A stretch of 64,000 nt of DNA from Hominiventricola aquisgranensis (GTDB lineage: Bacteria; Bacillota; Clostridia; Lachnospirales; Lachnospiraceae), in contig NZ_JBBMFC010000002.1 of NCBI RefSeq assembly GCF_040096225.1, forward strand, positions 1 to 64,000, read 5' to 3'. A model generated the notes under the pieces. The model was not told where the DNA came from. It was given only the letters and a program-made list of their open reading frames with translations, and did no database searches. Position 1 is the first letter of the stretch, and every line of letters begins with the position of its first letter. Of this stretch, positions 49,754-58,467 are shown piece by piece. The translations under genes and the position numbers were made by a program.

Positions 49754-49782
49754 AGGGTCTGTTATTGTATACAGACCCTTTT
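49754..49782 (+). terminator. Hairpin between rex and nnrD
   Basis: AGGGTCTGT (49754-49762) pairs perfectly with ACAGACCCT (49771-49779), followed by TTTT. It lies seven bases after the rex stop. It would trap an alternative TTG start codon (49765) of the next gene in its loop. Confidence 0.7.
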
Positions 49783-49797
49783 GCTCATTTAGTTAAA

Positions 49798-50658
49798 ATG
49801 AAAGAGTATAGAAACGTAGATCAGAAGATTCTGGAAAAACTTCCTGAAAGACCGAAAAGGTCTCATAAAGGAATGTTTGGAAAAGCACTGTGTATGGCGG
49901 GAAGTGTTAACATGGCAGGCGCAGCATATTTGTGCGCGGGAGCAGTGTATCGAAGCGGTGCAGGTCTGGTGAGGATCCTGACACCGGAAGAAAACCGGGT
50001 GATCCTGCAGACACTTCTGCCTGAAGCAGTGATGACTACTTTTGAGCAGGATGAACGGGAAGCGCTGGATAACATACTGGAAGAAGCACTTTCCTGGGCG
50101 ACAGTGGCAGCCATTGGTCCAGGGCTTGGAAGAAAGCCATGGGCATATCACATGATGAAGCTGACGCTTCAGAAATTTCACGGGCCGCTGGTGATCGATG
50201 CGGATGCGCTTAATATTCTGTCAGAACATATGGAATGGCTGGAACAGCATGAAGGAGATGTGATCCTGACCCCTCATGTAGGGGAATTTTCTCGACTGAC
50301 AGGTGTGGAATCCCGGGAAATCAGTAAAGATATTTCAGGATGGGCTGCTGCTTTTGCAAGAGAACATCATTGCATCTGCATTCTGAAGGATGCACCCTCC
50401 GCAGCAGCACTGCCAGATGGAACTTGTTATGTGAACACTACAGGCAACAGTGGAATGTCCACCGGAGGAAGCGGCGATGTGTTGACGGGAATTCTGACAG
50501 GCCTGCTGGCTCAGAAAGTTGATCCTTCAGATGCAGCGCTTCTGGGCATGTGGCTTCACGGAAGAGCCGGGGATCTGGCGATGGAGCAGGAAGGCGTATA
50601 TGGTCTTCTGGCAAGGCATCTGCTGGAGTATCTGCCCGGTGCTATGAAGAAAGCATAA
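49798..50658 (+). CDS. nnrD: ADP-dependent NAD(P)H-hydrate dehydratase
   Basis: A 286-residue repair enzyme that returns damaged (hydrated) NADH/NADPH to the normal form. Recognisable parts are SHKGMFGKALCMAG, AIGPGLGRKP, VIDADALNIL, LTPHVGEFSRLTG and the nucleotide-binding GNSGMSTGGSGDVLTG. It is the stand-alone dehydratase; no fused epimerase (NnrE) domain is present. The start is uncertain: ATG 49798 gives the usual family N-terminus but lacks an SD, while TTG 49765 has GAGGG upstream but lies in a hairpin. It links with rex as NAD(H)-related genes. Confidence 0.88.
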   Translation: MKEYRNVDQKILEKLPERPKRSHKGMFGKALCMAGSVNMAGAAYLCAGAVYRSGAGLVRILTPEENRVILQTLLPEAVMTTFEQDEREALDNILEEALSWATVAAIGPGLGRKPWAYHMMKLTLQKFHGPLVIDADALNILSEHMEWLEQHEGDVILTPHVGEFSRLTGVESREISKDISGWAAAFAREHHCICILKDAPSAAALPDGTCYVNTTGNSGMSTGGSGDVLTGILTGLLAQKVDPSDAALLGMWLHGRAGDLAMEQEGVYGLLARHLLEYLPGAMKKA

Positions 50659-50714
50659 GTCCGGACAGATGAAAGGCAGATTTAAAATATAGGCGACAAA
50701 AGGAGAATGATACA

Positions 50715-51896
50715 ATGAAACATTACATGAGAGTATGTGCAGAGATCAATCTGGATGCAGTGGCATATAATTTTAAAAGCATGAAGGATAATCTGACGCC
50801 GGGAACGAAGATGGTGGCTGTTGTGAAGACAGATGGTTATGGGCATGGTGCGGTGCCGATCGCTCAGATGGTGGAGGCATATGATTATATCTGGGGATAT
50901 GCAGTGGCAACCATTGAGGAGGCGCTGCTGCTTCGCAAGGCAGGCATCACAAAACCAATCCTGATCCTTGGATTTGTATTCCCGGATGCCTATGAAGAAG
51001 TGGTGAAATACGATATCCGTCCGGCAGTATTTAAGCTGTCCATGGCCCGTCAGCTTTCTGAAGAAGCTGTCCGCCAGGGTAAGACCGTCCATGTACATAT
51101 TAAAGTAGATACTGGTATGTCCCGTATTGGATTTAAAGATAATGCTGAGAGTGCTGATATTGTGAAAGAGATCAGCCAGCTGCCCAATCTGGATACAGAA
51201 GGACTGTTTACTCATTTTGCCAGAGCAGATGAAACAGATAAGACACCGGCAGAGGTACAGTTAAGTCGTTATCTTGCATTCAGCAGACTTCTGGAGGACA
51301 GAGGTGTGAATATCACGCTCCATCACTGTTCCAACAGTGCAGGTATCTTCGATCTGAAGCAGGCAAACCTTGATATGGTCCGTGCGGGAGTATCGATCTA
51401 TGGCATGTACCCGTCTGATGAAGTTAATAAGTTTGCAGTGCCGATCACACCGGTACTGTCTTTGAAGAGCCATATTGTCTATATCAAAGAGCTGGAGGCT
51501 GGTGCGGCTGTCAGCTATGGAGGTACCTTTGTAGCTGAGAAAACCATGAAGGTGGCAACGGTTCCGGTGGGATACGGCGATGGATATCCGAGATCCCTGT
51601 CCAATAAGGGCTGGGTACTGATCCGCGGACAGAAAGCTCCGATTCTTGGAAGAGTCTGCATGGACCAGATGATGGTGGATGTATCTGTTATTCCGGAAGT
51701 GAAAGAAGGAGATCAGGTAACACTGATCGGCTCTGACGGCGGACAGGAGATCACGATGGAGGATCTGGGAGACCTGTCTGGAAGATTTAACTATGAACTT
51801 GCCTGCGACCTTGGAAAACGGGTTCCGCGTCGGTTCTGGAAAGACGGCAGGATCGTAGCTACACAGGATTATTTTTCATATACTGGAATAGAATAG
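50715..51896 (+). CDS. alr: Alanine racemase
   Basis: A 393-residue PLP fold-type III racemase that makes D-alanine for peptidoglycan. The PLP lysine is in AVVKTDGYGHGAV; KVDTGMSRIGF, HHCSNSAGIF and VRAGVSIYGMYPS are conserved, and the second catalytic base Tyr is in AAVSYGGTF; GRVCMDQMMVDV follows. AAAAGGAG precedes the ATG. It follows nnrD by 56 bases and precedes mazF, an arrangement common in Firmicutes. Confidence 0.95.
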   Translation: MKHYMRVCAEINLDAVAYNFKSMKDNLTPGTKMVAVVKTDGYGHGAVPIAQMVEAYDYIWGYAVATIEEALLLRKAGITKPILILGFVFPDAYEEVVKYDIRPAVFKLSMARQLSEEAVRQGKTVHVHIKVDTGMSRIGFKDNAESADIVKEISQLPNLDTEGLFTHFARADETDKTPAEVQLSRYLAFSRLLEDRGVNITLHHCSNSAGIFDLKQANLDMVRAGVSIYGMYPSDEVNKFAVPITPVLSLKSHIVYIKELEAGAAVSYGGTFVAEKTMKVATVPVGYGDGYPRSLSNKGWVLIRGQKAPILGRVCMDQMMVDVSVIPEVKEGDQVTLIGSDGGQEITMEDLGDLSGRFNYELACDLGKRVPRRFWKDGRIVATQDYFSYTGIE

Positions 51897-51953
51897 AAAT
51901 AGACAGGAAATACTCTGACTGCAAAATAAAACAGATCGGAGTGAAGAAAATTG

Positions 51954-52298
51954 ATGATCAGACGCGGTGATGTCTACTATGCAGATCTCAGACCGGTGAT
52001 CGGTTCCGAGCAGGGTGGGATCAGACCAGTCCTTATCATTCAGAATGATGTGGGCAACCGTCACAGCCCAACTGTGATCTGTGCGGCGATCACTTCAAAG
52101 ATGAATAAGGCGAAGCTTCCTACCCATGTGGAACTGGACGCAGAAATCTGTCATATGGTGAAGGATTCAGTGATCCTGTTGGAGCAGCTGCGTACTATTG
52201 ATAAAAAGAGACTGAGGGATAAAGTGTGTCATTTGGATGGAATTATCATAAAAAAAATCGATGATGCGCTGAAAATCAGCCTGGAGTTGGATACATAG
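51954..52298 (+). CDS. mazF: MazF/PemK-family endoribonuclease toxin (EndoA-like)
   Basis: A 114-residue protein. RRGDVYYADLRPVIGSEQGG, RPVLIIQND and PTVICAAITSK, then SVILLEQLRTIDKKRL, closely match the Bacillus EndoA (NdoA) pattern, an mRNA interferase cutting at short U-rich sites. ATG 51954 gives the family N-terminus; a TTG three bases earlier has slightly better SD spacing. The gap to alr is only 57 bases, too short for a normal antitoxin gene (about 80-95 codons), so the antitoxin must lie elsewhere or be missing. Confidence 0.9.
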   Translation: MIRRGDVYYADLRPVIGSEQGGIRPVLIIQNDVGNRHSPTVICAAITSKMNKAKLPTHVELDAEICHMVKDSVILLEQLRTIDKKRLRDKVCHLDGIIIKKIDDALKISLELDT

Positions 52299-52301
52299 AC
52301 C

Positions 52302-52330
52302 TTGCAAAGAAGAAATCAAGATGTTACAAT
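52302..52330 (+). promoter_or_regulatory. Promoter of yebC
   Basis: -35 TTGCAA (52302-52307), 17-bp spacer, -10 TACAAT (52325-52330), directly after the mazF stop and 43 bases before the yebC start. Confidence 0.65.
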
Positions 52331-52372
52331 GTATCTTTAGGAACAAAAGAGTAGTAAAGGAGAGTTATATTT

Positions 52373-53101
52373 ATGTCAGGACATTCAAAGTTCGCCAACA
52401 TAAAACATAAAAAGGAGAAAAACGACGCTGCAAAGGGTAAGGTTTTTACCATTATCGGCCGTGAGATTGCCGTTGCAGTCAAAGAGGGCGGTCCGGATCC
52501 GAACAACAACAGCCGTCTTCGCGATGTTATTGCAAAAGCAAAAGCAAATAACATGCCTAATGATACGATTGACCGTGGTATCAAGCGTGCAGCAGGAGAT
52601 GCGAATGCCGTTAACTACGAGCACGTTACATATGAAGGATATGGACCGAGCGGAATCGCTATTATTGTAGAAGCACTGACCGACAACAAGAACCGTACTG
52701 CTTCCAATGTACGTAACGCATTTACCAAAGGAAACGGAAGTCTGGGAACCAGTGGCTGTGTATCCTATATGTTCGATCAGAAGGGACAGATCATCATTGA
52801 CCGCGAAGAGTGTGATATGGATGCTGACGATCTGATGATGATGGCTCTGGATGCAGGCGCAGAGGATTTCTCAGAGGAAGAGGACAGCTTCGAGATTCTT
52901 ACTTCCCCGGATGATTTCTCAAAAGTCCGCGAGACACTGGAGAAGGAAGGCATTCCGATGGCTGAGGCTGAGATCACCATGATTCCGCAGAATTATGTGA
53001 CTCTGAGTGATGAAAACGATATTAAATTCTTAAACCGTACACTGGATCTGCTGGATGAGGATGATGACGTTCAGGCAGTCTACCACAACTGGGATGAGTA
53101 A
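52373..53101 (+). CDS. yebC: YebC/PmpR-family regulator or translation factor
   Basis: A 242-residue protein. It starts with SGHSKFANIKHKKEKNDAAK and has GPDPNNNSRLRDVIAKAKANNMP, VTYEGYGPSGIAIIVEALTDN and NKNRTASNVRNAFTK, the full YebC pattern. Older work describes YebC proteins as DNA-binding regulators; more recent work links the family to relief of ribosome stalling. The C-terminal region is strongly acidic. AAAGGAGAG precedes the ATG. The CFI-box gene starts five bases after its stop. Confidence 0.94.
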   Translation: MSGHSKFANIKHKKEKNDAAKGKVFTIIGREIAVAVKEGGPDPNNNSRLRDVIAKAKANNMPNDTIDRGIKRAAGDANAVNYEHVTYEGYGPSGIAIIVEALTDNKNRTASNVRNAFTKGNGSLGTSGCVSYMFDQKGQIIIDREECDMDADDLMMMALDAGAEDFSEEEDSFEILTSPDDFSKVRETLEKEGIPMAEAEITMIPQNYVTLSDENDIKFLNRTLDLLDEDDDVQAVYHNWDE

Positions 53102-53106
53102 AATCT

Positions 53107-54027
53107 ATGTTTAAAGAAGGAATATGCCCGTGCTGCCATGAGAAGATCCAGGTTCCGGAAGACAGGGATCAGATCATCTGCATGTTCTGCGGAAAAGAGA
53201 TTTCCGTGGAGGAAGCACTGGAAAAACAGAAGAGTAAGATCCGTAAAGTATCGCAGGAAGAGTATGATCAGTATATGGATACAGCAAAAGCTGTTCTTGA
53301 GAAGCTGATCAGGGAGTGTGATAATCCTATGCAGAATTTCAGAAAGAACCTGTATGAGGGTGCTTTCAATGATTTCTGCAGTATCAACAGACCACTGTTT
53401 GAGGCAGTGGATATGATCTGCGGCAATGCAGAGGATGCAGACGGTGTGACAACTGAACTGACAGATCATTTGATAAATGCTGCAAAAGAGGAACTGGCAG
53501 GTGTGAAGTTCAAAGGTCATAAGAACCAGAAGCAGATGGACTATAATTTTCTGCTGAGTATTTATCTGGTGCCGTCGGCGGTGAAATATCCGGGTGAGTA
53601 TTCAGAGCAATTTGCAGATCATCTGCTGGCAGACTGGAATCAGGCATTTGGAACCAATCTTGGGAAAGCTACCTATGAGGGAATTGCAGGCGGCTTCCGC
53701 AGAAAACTGTGTTATGTGACTACGGCTGTGTGCGAGGGCCTTGGAAAAGGAACCGACTGCTATGAGCTGAACGTTCTGAAACGTTATAGAGATGAGTATC
53801 TGGAGCATGCCAAGGGCGGCCATGAGCTTGTGGAAGAGTACTATGACATTGCACCGACCATCGTAAAACGTATGGAAAAAGAAGCGGATAAAGAGCAGAT
53901 TTACAGAGCGTTGTATGAGGACTATCTGATGCCCTGCATCAGAAAGATCGAAGCGCAGGAATACGAAGAATGTCGTGATCTTTATGAATCTATGGTGGAA
54001 ACACTCAAAGTAAAATATTTGATGTAA
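53107..54027 (+). CDS. Zinc-ribbon protein with CFI-box-like C-terminal domain
   Basis: A 306-residue protein. The N-terminal 35 residues hold CPCCHEKI and CMFCGKEI, a zinc ribbon (four of the Cys in two pairs). The middle is helical and unassigned. Near residue 200 there is CYVTTAVCEGLGKGTDCYEL followed by LKRYRDEYL and ELVEEYYDIAPTIV, which matches the CFI-box-CTERM pattern (C-aromatic-I/V-x-T-A, then a conserved YY...P). This module is common in bacterial proteins of unknown role. It is co-transcribed with yebC and ended by a hairpin. Confidence 0.75.
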   Translation: MFKEGICPCCHEKIQVPEDRDQIICMFCGKEISVEEALEKQKSKIRKVSQEEYDQYMDTAKAVLEKLIRECDNPMQNFRKNLYEGAFNDFCSINRPLFEAVDMICGNAEDADGVTTELTDHLINAAKEELAGVKFKGHKNQKQMDYNFLLSIYLVPSAVKYPGEYSEQFADHLLADWNQAFGTNLGKATYEGIAGGFRRKLCYVTTAVCEGLGKGTDCYELNVLKRYRDEYLEHAKGGHELVEEYYDIAPTIVKRMEKEADKEQIYRALYEDYLMPCIRKIEAQEYEECRDLYESMVETLKVKYLM

Positions 54028-54029
54028 AA

Positions 54030-54061
54030 AACTGCCGTGGGGAAGATGCTCCACGGCAGTT
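54030..54061 (+). terminator. Hairpin terminator after the CFI-box gene
   Basis: An 11-bp perfect stem AACTGCCGTGG / CCACGGCAGTT starts right after the stop codon. The tail (CTGATAT) is poor in T, so termination may be partial. Confidence 0.6.
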
Positions 54062-54098
54062 CTGATATAAAACAAAAGGATCAAGGAGGATTTTACGA

Positions 54099-55382
54099 AT
54101 GAGTAAAGAGTTCAGACCAGATACCATCTGCGTACAGGCAGGATGGAAACCAAAGAAAGGTGAGCCGAGAGTACTGCCGATCTATCAGAGCACGACATTT
54201 AAGTATGATACGACGGAAGAAATGGGCAGATTGTTTGCACTGGAGGAAGATGGATATTTCTACAGCAGACTTCAGAACCCGACCAACGATGCGGTAGCAG
54301 AGAAAATCTGTGAACTTGAGGGCGGTGTAGCTGCCATGCTCACATCTTCCGGTCAGGCAGCGAACTTCTATACGATCGCTAATTTGTGCCAGGCAGGGGA
54401 TCACATTGTGTGTTCTGCAAAAGTATACGGGGGAACCTTTAATCTGTATGCAGCAACTATCCATAAAATGGGGATGGAGTGTACGTTTGTAGATCCGGAT
54501 GCTCCGGCAGAAGAGATTGACAAGGCATTTCGTCCGAATACCAAGGCTGTGGTAGGTGAGACCATTGCAAATCCGGCTCTGACAATTCTGGATATTGAGA
54601 AGTTCGCAAAACTGGCTCATGCTCATGGCGTACCTCTGATCGTAGATAATACGTTTGCAACACCCATCAACTGCAGACCATTTGAGCACGGGGCGGATAT
54701 TGTTACTCATTCCACCAGTAAATACATGGATGGACATGCCATGGCACTGGGCGGATGTATTGTGGACAGCGGTAATTTTGACTGGAATGCTCATGCTGAA
54801 AAATTCCCGGGTCTGACTACTCCGGACGAGACCTATCATGGTGTTGTCTATACAGAACGGTTTGGCAAGAAAGCATTTATCACCAAGGCAACTGCACAGC
54901 TTATGAGAGATCTGGGAAGTATTCCATCTCCGATGAATTCCTTCCTACTGAATGTGGGTCTTGAGACATTGCCTCTGCGTGTGGAAAAGCATTGCAGCAA
55001 TGCAAAGAAGGTTGCAGAATTTCTGAAGAATCATGAGAAAGTGGAATTCGTAAACTGTGGTATGCTGGAAGGTGACCGTTATTATGAAGTCGCTCAGAAG
55101 TATATGCCAAACGGAACCTGCGGTGTTCTCTCCTTTGGTCTGAAAGGAACCAAGGAAGATGCAGTTCGTTTCATGGACAGCCTGAAGCTTTGTGCGATCG
55201 TGACTCATGTGGCGGATGCCCGTACCTGTGTACTTCATCCGGCAAGCCATACCCATCGTCAGATGAATGAGGAGCAGCTAAGAGAAGCGGGAGTGACCCC
55301 TGGCATGATCCGTCTGTCTGTGGGAATCGAGAATCCACAGGATATCATTGATGATTTGGCACAGGCTCTTGCAAATGTATAA
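54099..55382 (+). CDS. metY: O-acetylhomoserine sulfhydrylase (aminocarboxypropyltransferase)
   Basis: A 427-residue PLP enzyme of the Cys/Met metabolism family. The Schiff-base lysine is in THSTSKYMDGHAMALGG; YSRLQNPTNDAVAEKI, VDNTFATPINCRPFEHGAD and CVLHPASHTHRQMNEEQL are typical. It joins sulfide to O-acetylhomoserine to form homocysteine; the length and HPASHTH motif favour MetY over MetB. CAAGGAGG precedes the ATG. No SAM riboswitch or T-box is visible in the 70-base gap. Confidence 0.9.
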   Translation: MSKEFRPDTICVQAGWKPKKGEPRVLPIYQSTTFKYDTTEEMGRLFALEEDGYFYSRLQNPTNDAVAEKICELEGGVAAMLTSSGQAANFYTIANLCQAGDHIVCSAKVYGGTFNLYAATIHKMGMECTFVDPDAPAEEIDKAFRPNTKAVVGETIANPALTILDIEKFAKLAHAHGVPLIVDNTFATPINCRPFEHGADIVTHSTSKYMDGHAMALGGCIVDSGNFDWNAHAEKFPGLTTPDETYHGVVYTERFGKKAFITKATAQLMRDLGSIPSPMNSFLLNVGLETLPLRVEKHCSNAKKVAEFLKNHEKVEFVNCGMLEGDRYYEVAQKYMPNGTCGVLSFGLKGTKEDAVRFMDSLKLCAIVTHVADARTCVLHPASHTHRQMNEEQLREAGVTPGMIRLSVGIENPQDIIDDLAQALANV

Positions 55383-55414
55383 ATCAAATACAATTTTATA
55401 AGGATACATAGAAG

Positions 55415-55466
55415 ACCGGTTTTTCTGGCATACTGAGAAAAAGTATGGCAGAAAGGCTGGTTTTTT
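55415..55466 (+). terminator. metY terminator reaching the tepA start
   Basis: A 20-position stem (55415-55434 with 55442-55461; one mismatch, three wobbles) closes on a GAGAAAA loop and is followed by six Ts. It ends two bases before the tepA ATG, so its 3' arm occupies the tepA ribosome binding region. Confidence 0.85.
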
Positions 55467-55468
55467 AT

Positions 55469-56134
55469 ATGGCAGAAAATCAAGATGAACTGGAAAAATA
55501 CGGACAGCCGGAGCAAAGAAGGAGAGAGGAATCTTCTCCGATCCAGCTGCTCACGATCATCGGAGAAGTAGAAGGGCATGAATGTCTGGCCGCAAACAGT
55601 AAGACAACCAAATATGAGCATGTGATTCCTATGCTGGCGGCAGTGGAGGAAAATCCACAGATCCGGGGGCTGCTGGTGCTGATCAATACGGTAGGCGGTG
55701 ATGTGGAGAGTGGACTTGCCATTGCCGAGATGATCGCATCCATCAGTAAGCCCTCGGTGTCCCTGGTTCTGGGAGGCAGTCATTCGATTGGTGTTCCGTT
55801 GGCGGTGTCCACGGACTACTCCTTTATTGTACCGACAGGAACGATGATGATTCATCCGGTCCGGATGAATGGTCTGATCATAGGGGTGGCACAGACTTTT
55901 GAATATTTTCAGAAGATTCAGGACCGGATCGCCGGATTTATCACAGATCATAGTCGGATTTCCAAAGCGCGTCTGATGCAGCTGATGCTGGAAACCGGGG
56001 AACTGACCAAAGATGTGGGAAGTGTGCTGGTAGGTGAACAGGCAGTTTCCGAAGGGCTGATCGATGAGCTGGGTGGAATCCATGATGCTTATGACAAATT
56101 GTATAAAATGCTGGATTTGACAGAAACAAAATAA
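55469..56134 (+). CDS. tepA: ClpP-like serine peptidase of the TepA family
   Basis: A 221-residue protein of the ClpP fold. HCLT-like LLTIIGEVEGHECL, the KTTKYEHVIPML segment, LINTVGGDVESGLAIAEM, GGSHSIGVPLAV with the likely nucleophile Ser, and TMMIHPVRMNGL with the His match Bacillus TepA, reported to aid protein export or to degrade signal-peptide remnants. Of two ATGs, 55469 is chosen because 55445 lies within the 3' arm of the metY terminator; neither has a good SD. The gene ends at its own terminator. Confidence 0.82.
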   Translation: MAENQDELEKYGQPEQRRREESSPIQLLTIIGEVEGHECLAANSKTTKYEHVIPMLAAVEENPQIRGLLVLINTVGGDVESGLAIAEMIASISKPSVSLVLGGSHSIGVPLAVSTDYSFIVPTGTMMIHPVRMNGLIIGVAQTFEYFQKIQDRIAGFITDHSRISKARLMQLMLETGELTKDVGSVLVGEQAVSEGLIDELGGIHDAYDKLYKMLDLTETK

Positions 56135-56165
56135 ATAAAATTAACACTGAAAAGAGGTCAATATG

Positions 56166-56195
56166 ACAGCTCCGGGATTCTTCCCGGAGCTTTTT
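56166..56195 (+). terminator. tepA terminator
   Basis: AGCTCCGGG (56166-56174) and CCCGGAGCT (56181-56189) form a perfect stem followed by seven Ts. Confidence 0.92.
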
Positions 56196-56286
56196 TTCAG
56201 GCATTCTTAAGATTTCTGAAGAATTTCCAAAGTCGGTATTTTTGCGAAAAAAGTATGGTAATGTATAAAAGCTACTTGAATTGTTG

Positions 56287-56315
56287 TTTACAAAACAAGA
56301 TGCATATGTTATTAT
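56287..56315 (+). promoter_or_regulatory. Promoter of the ABC exporter operon
   Basis: -35 TTTACA (56287-56292), 17-bp spacer, -10 TATTAT (56310-56315). The inverted repeat TTGTTT-ACA-AAACAA (56284-56298) overlaps the -35 box and may be an operator. Confidence 0.5.
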
Positions 56316-56367
56316 ACTAAGCACTTAATACAATAATTAAATAGCACAAAAAAGGAGGCGTAAGTAA

Positions 56368-57081
56368 TTGATAGAACCGTTGATCAGGGTCAGAGATCTT
56401 TGCAAAGTATATAATCCGGGGGAAAATGAAGTGCGTGCTCTGGATCATGTAGATCTGAGCATCGACAAGGGAGAACTGGTAGGTATTATCGGACATTCGG
56501 GATCTGGTAAATCTACACTGATGAATATGCTTGGATGTCTGGATGTTCCAACGTCCGGCAATTATTATTTGAATGGTAAAGACGTGTCAAATATGACGGA
56601 TGATGAACTGTCGGATGTGAGAAATGTGGAGATTGGATTTATCTTTCAAGGATTTAATCTGATTCCCAATCTGACTGCCAAGGAGAATGTGGAATTGCCA
56701 TTAATCTACAGAGGTGTTTCAAAGAAGGAAAGGGAAGACCTGGCAGTGGAGTCGTTGAAAGCCGTGGGACTGGAACATCGGATGGATCACAAGCCAAGCG
56801 AGATGTCAGGAGGACAGCAGCAGCGAGTAGCTATTGCCAGAGCCATTGCGGCCAGACCGCCGGTGATACTGGCAGATGAGCCAACCGGGAATCTGGATTC
56901 CCGTTCTACACAGGAAATCATGGAAGTGTTAAAGGAACTTCACCGAAGCGGACGGACTGTGATCCTGATCACTCATGACGATGAGATTGCCGCACAGGTG
57001 AATCGGGTGATCCGGATCAAGGATGGAAAAGTAGAAGCAGACTTTATGAACAAGCAGACAGGAGAGAAATACAATGCATAA
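56368..57081 (+). CDS. ABC transporter ATP-binding protein (MacB/LolD type)
   Basis: A 237-residue ATPase. Walker A is GHSGSGKST, the Q-loop FIFQGFNLIPNLTAKENVELPL, signature MSGGQQQRVAIARAIA, Walker B VILADEPTGNLDS and the switch His ITHDD. The Q-loop wording is typical of MacB/LolD/FtsE-like exporters. TTG 56368 is the start, ten bases after AAAGGAGG. It overlaps the adaptor gene by eight bases and forms a three-gene exporter with it and the permease. Confidence 0.92.
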   Translation: MIEPLIRVRDLCKVYNPGENEVRALDHVDLSIDKGELVGIIGHSGSGKSTLMNMLGCLDVPTSGNYYLNGKDVSNMTDDELSDVRNVEIGFIFQGFNLIPNLTAKENVELPLIYRGVSKKEREDLAVESLKAVGLEHRMDHKPSEMSGGQQQRVAIARAIAARPPVILADEPTGNLDSRSTQEIMEVLKELHRSGRTVILITHDDEIAAQVNRVIRIKDGKVEADFMNKQTGEKYNA

Positions 57082-58465
57082 ATTTTGGAAAAGGAAGAAA
57101 GAACAGAGCGAGAACACGACAGAGCTTGTAAAGGCAGAACTGACACCACAACAGAAGAAAAAGAGAAAGAAGCGGATCATCGGAGGTGTGATCGCTGCCG
57201 TACTGGTGTTATTTATTGTAAGCCGGGTACTGACACCGGCAGCACTTCCGGTGGTCATGGTGCGAAGTACCGAGAAAGGAACCGTGAAACAGACCATAGA
57301 CACCAGCGGTACGGTAAAGACCGAACAGCAGAAGACCTATTTTTCACCATTAGCTGCCAAAGTAGAAGTATGTAAGGTGCAGGAAGGCGATGCAGTAGAG
57401 GCCGGACAGGTATTGCTGACCTATGATGCGCAGGATCTGGAAAACCGGAAGAAAGAAGCAGCGCTGCAGAACGACGAAGCATATTATGGATATCAGAACA
57501 CGATGGATAAGAACAGCAAAGATACTTCTGAGTACAGCCGTTCCAGCCATGATGTGGAGATTCTGGAGCAGCAGGTGGAGAATGCGAAAGCAGAGGTCCG
57601 TGCGTTGAAACAATATCTGACGGATATGGGATGTTTTTTGAGAGAAGCACAGAATGACAATCACAAAAATCTGGCAGAAGAATATCAGGCCAAGATCGAT
57701 CAGGCAACCAATCAGTTGGCTGTGAAGGAGGAGGAACTGGCAGAATTTCAGAGTGATCTGTCTGAACAGAAAGGAATCAAAAATTCTACAGAAAGTACGA
57801 TGATGACAGCAGACGCAAAAAAACAGGCAGAAGCTTCCAAAGAGCTGCAGGCGCTGAAGTCTGCCGAGGTGACCGATGCGGTGGCACAGGTCAGTGATGG
57901 TATCAAAGCCGACTTTGCAGGTATTGTGACTGGTGTCAAAGCTGTGGATGGCAGCAACGTGGAAAATGGCGGAGAACTTTTTACCGTCAGCAGTATCGAG
58001 AAGGTGTGTGTGGATGTTTCGTTTAGTAAAAGTGATCTGGAAAAGATAGAAGAAGGCCAGAAAGCTGTTGCGACTATCGCAGGAAAACAGTATGAAGGAA
58101 CTGTTACAAGAATCAGTCGTGCAGCTGCCAAGAATGAAAAAGGTGCATCGATCATTCAGGGTGAGATCCATATCGATAACCCGGATACAGACCTCTATCT
58201 GGGTGTGGATGCCAGGGTGATGGTGGAAGGCAACAAGGCAGAAAATGTTGTGGTGATCCCCGTTGAAGCAATCAATATCGGTAAGGATGGAAGTTTTGTC
58301 TATGTGGTAACAGATGGCATGGTTCAGAAGCGGATGGTGACAGCAGGAATCTCTTCAGATGAGTATACAGAGATCAAGAAGGGTCTGGAAGTCGGAGAAC
58401 AGGTGATCATCAGTGTGGATGCCGGCATCGAAGAGGGCATGGCAGTCAATTCGGTGGAGGGTTGA
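57074..58465 (+). CDS. HlyD/MacA-like membrane-fusion adaptor of the ABC exporter
   Basis: A 463-residue protein. A basic cytoplasmic start and a single anchor (IIGGVIAAVLVLFIVSRVL) are followed by a biotinyl/lipoyl-like half (KVEVCKVQEGDAVEAGQVLLTYD), a long helical hairpin (about residues 120-265), the second lipoyl half (FAGIVTGVKAVDGSNVENGG) and beta-barrel and membrane-proximal domains. In Gram-positives such adaptors work with MacB-like permeases to export peptides or drugs. The 'KSxGDKAV-like' C-terminus ends three bases before the permease ATG. Confidence 0.88.
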   Translation: MHKFWKRKKEQSENTTELVKAELTPQQKKKRKKRIIGGVIAAVLVLFIVSRVLTPAALPVVMVRSTEKGTVKQTIDTSGTVKTEQQKTYFSPLAAKVEVCKVQEGDAVEAGQVLLTYDAQDLENRKKEAALQNDEAYYGYQNTMDKNSKDTSEYSRSSHDVEILEQQVENAKAEVRALKQYLTDMGCFLREAQNDNHKNLAEEYQAKIDQATNQLAVKEEELAEFQSDLSEQKGIKNSTESTMMTADAKKQAEASKELQALKSAEVTDAVAQVSDGIKADFAGIVTGVKAVDGSNVENGGELFTVSSIEKVCVDVSFSKSDLEKIEEGQKAVATIAGKQYEGTVTRISRAAAKNEKGASIIQGEIHIDNPDTDLYLGVDARVMVEGNKAENVVVIPVEAINIGKDGSFVYVVTDGMVQKRMVTAGISSDEYTEIKKGLEVGEQVIISVDAGIEEGMAVNSVEG

Positions 58466-58467
58466 GT

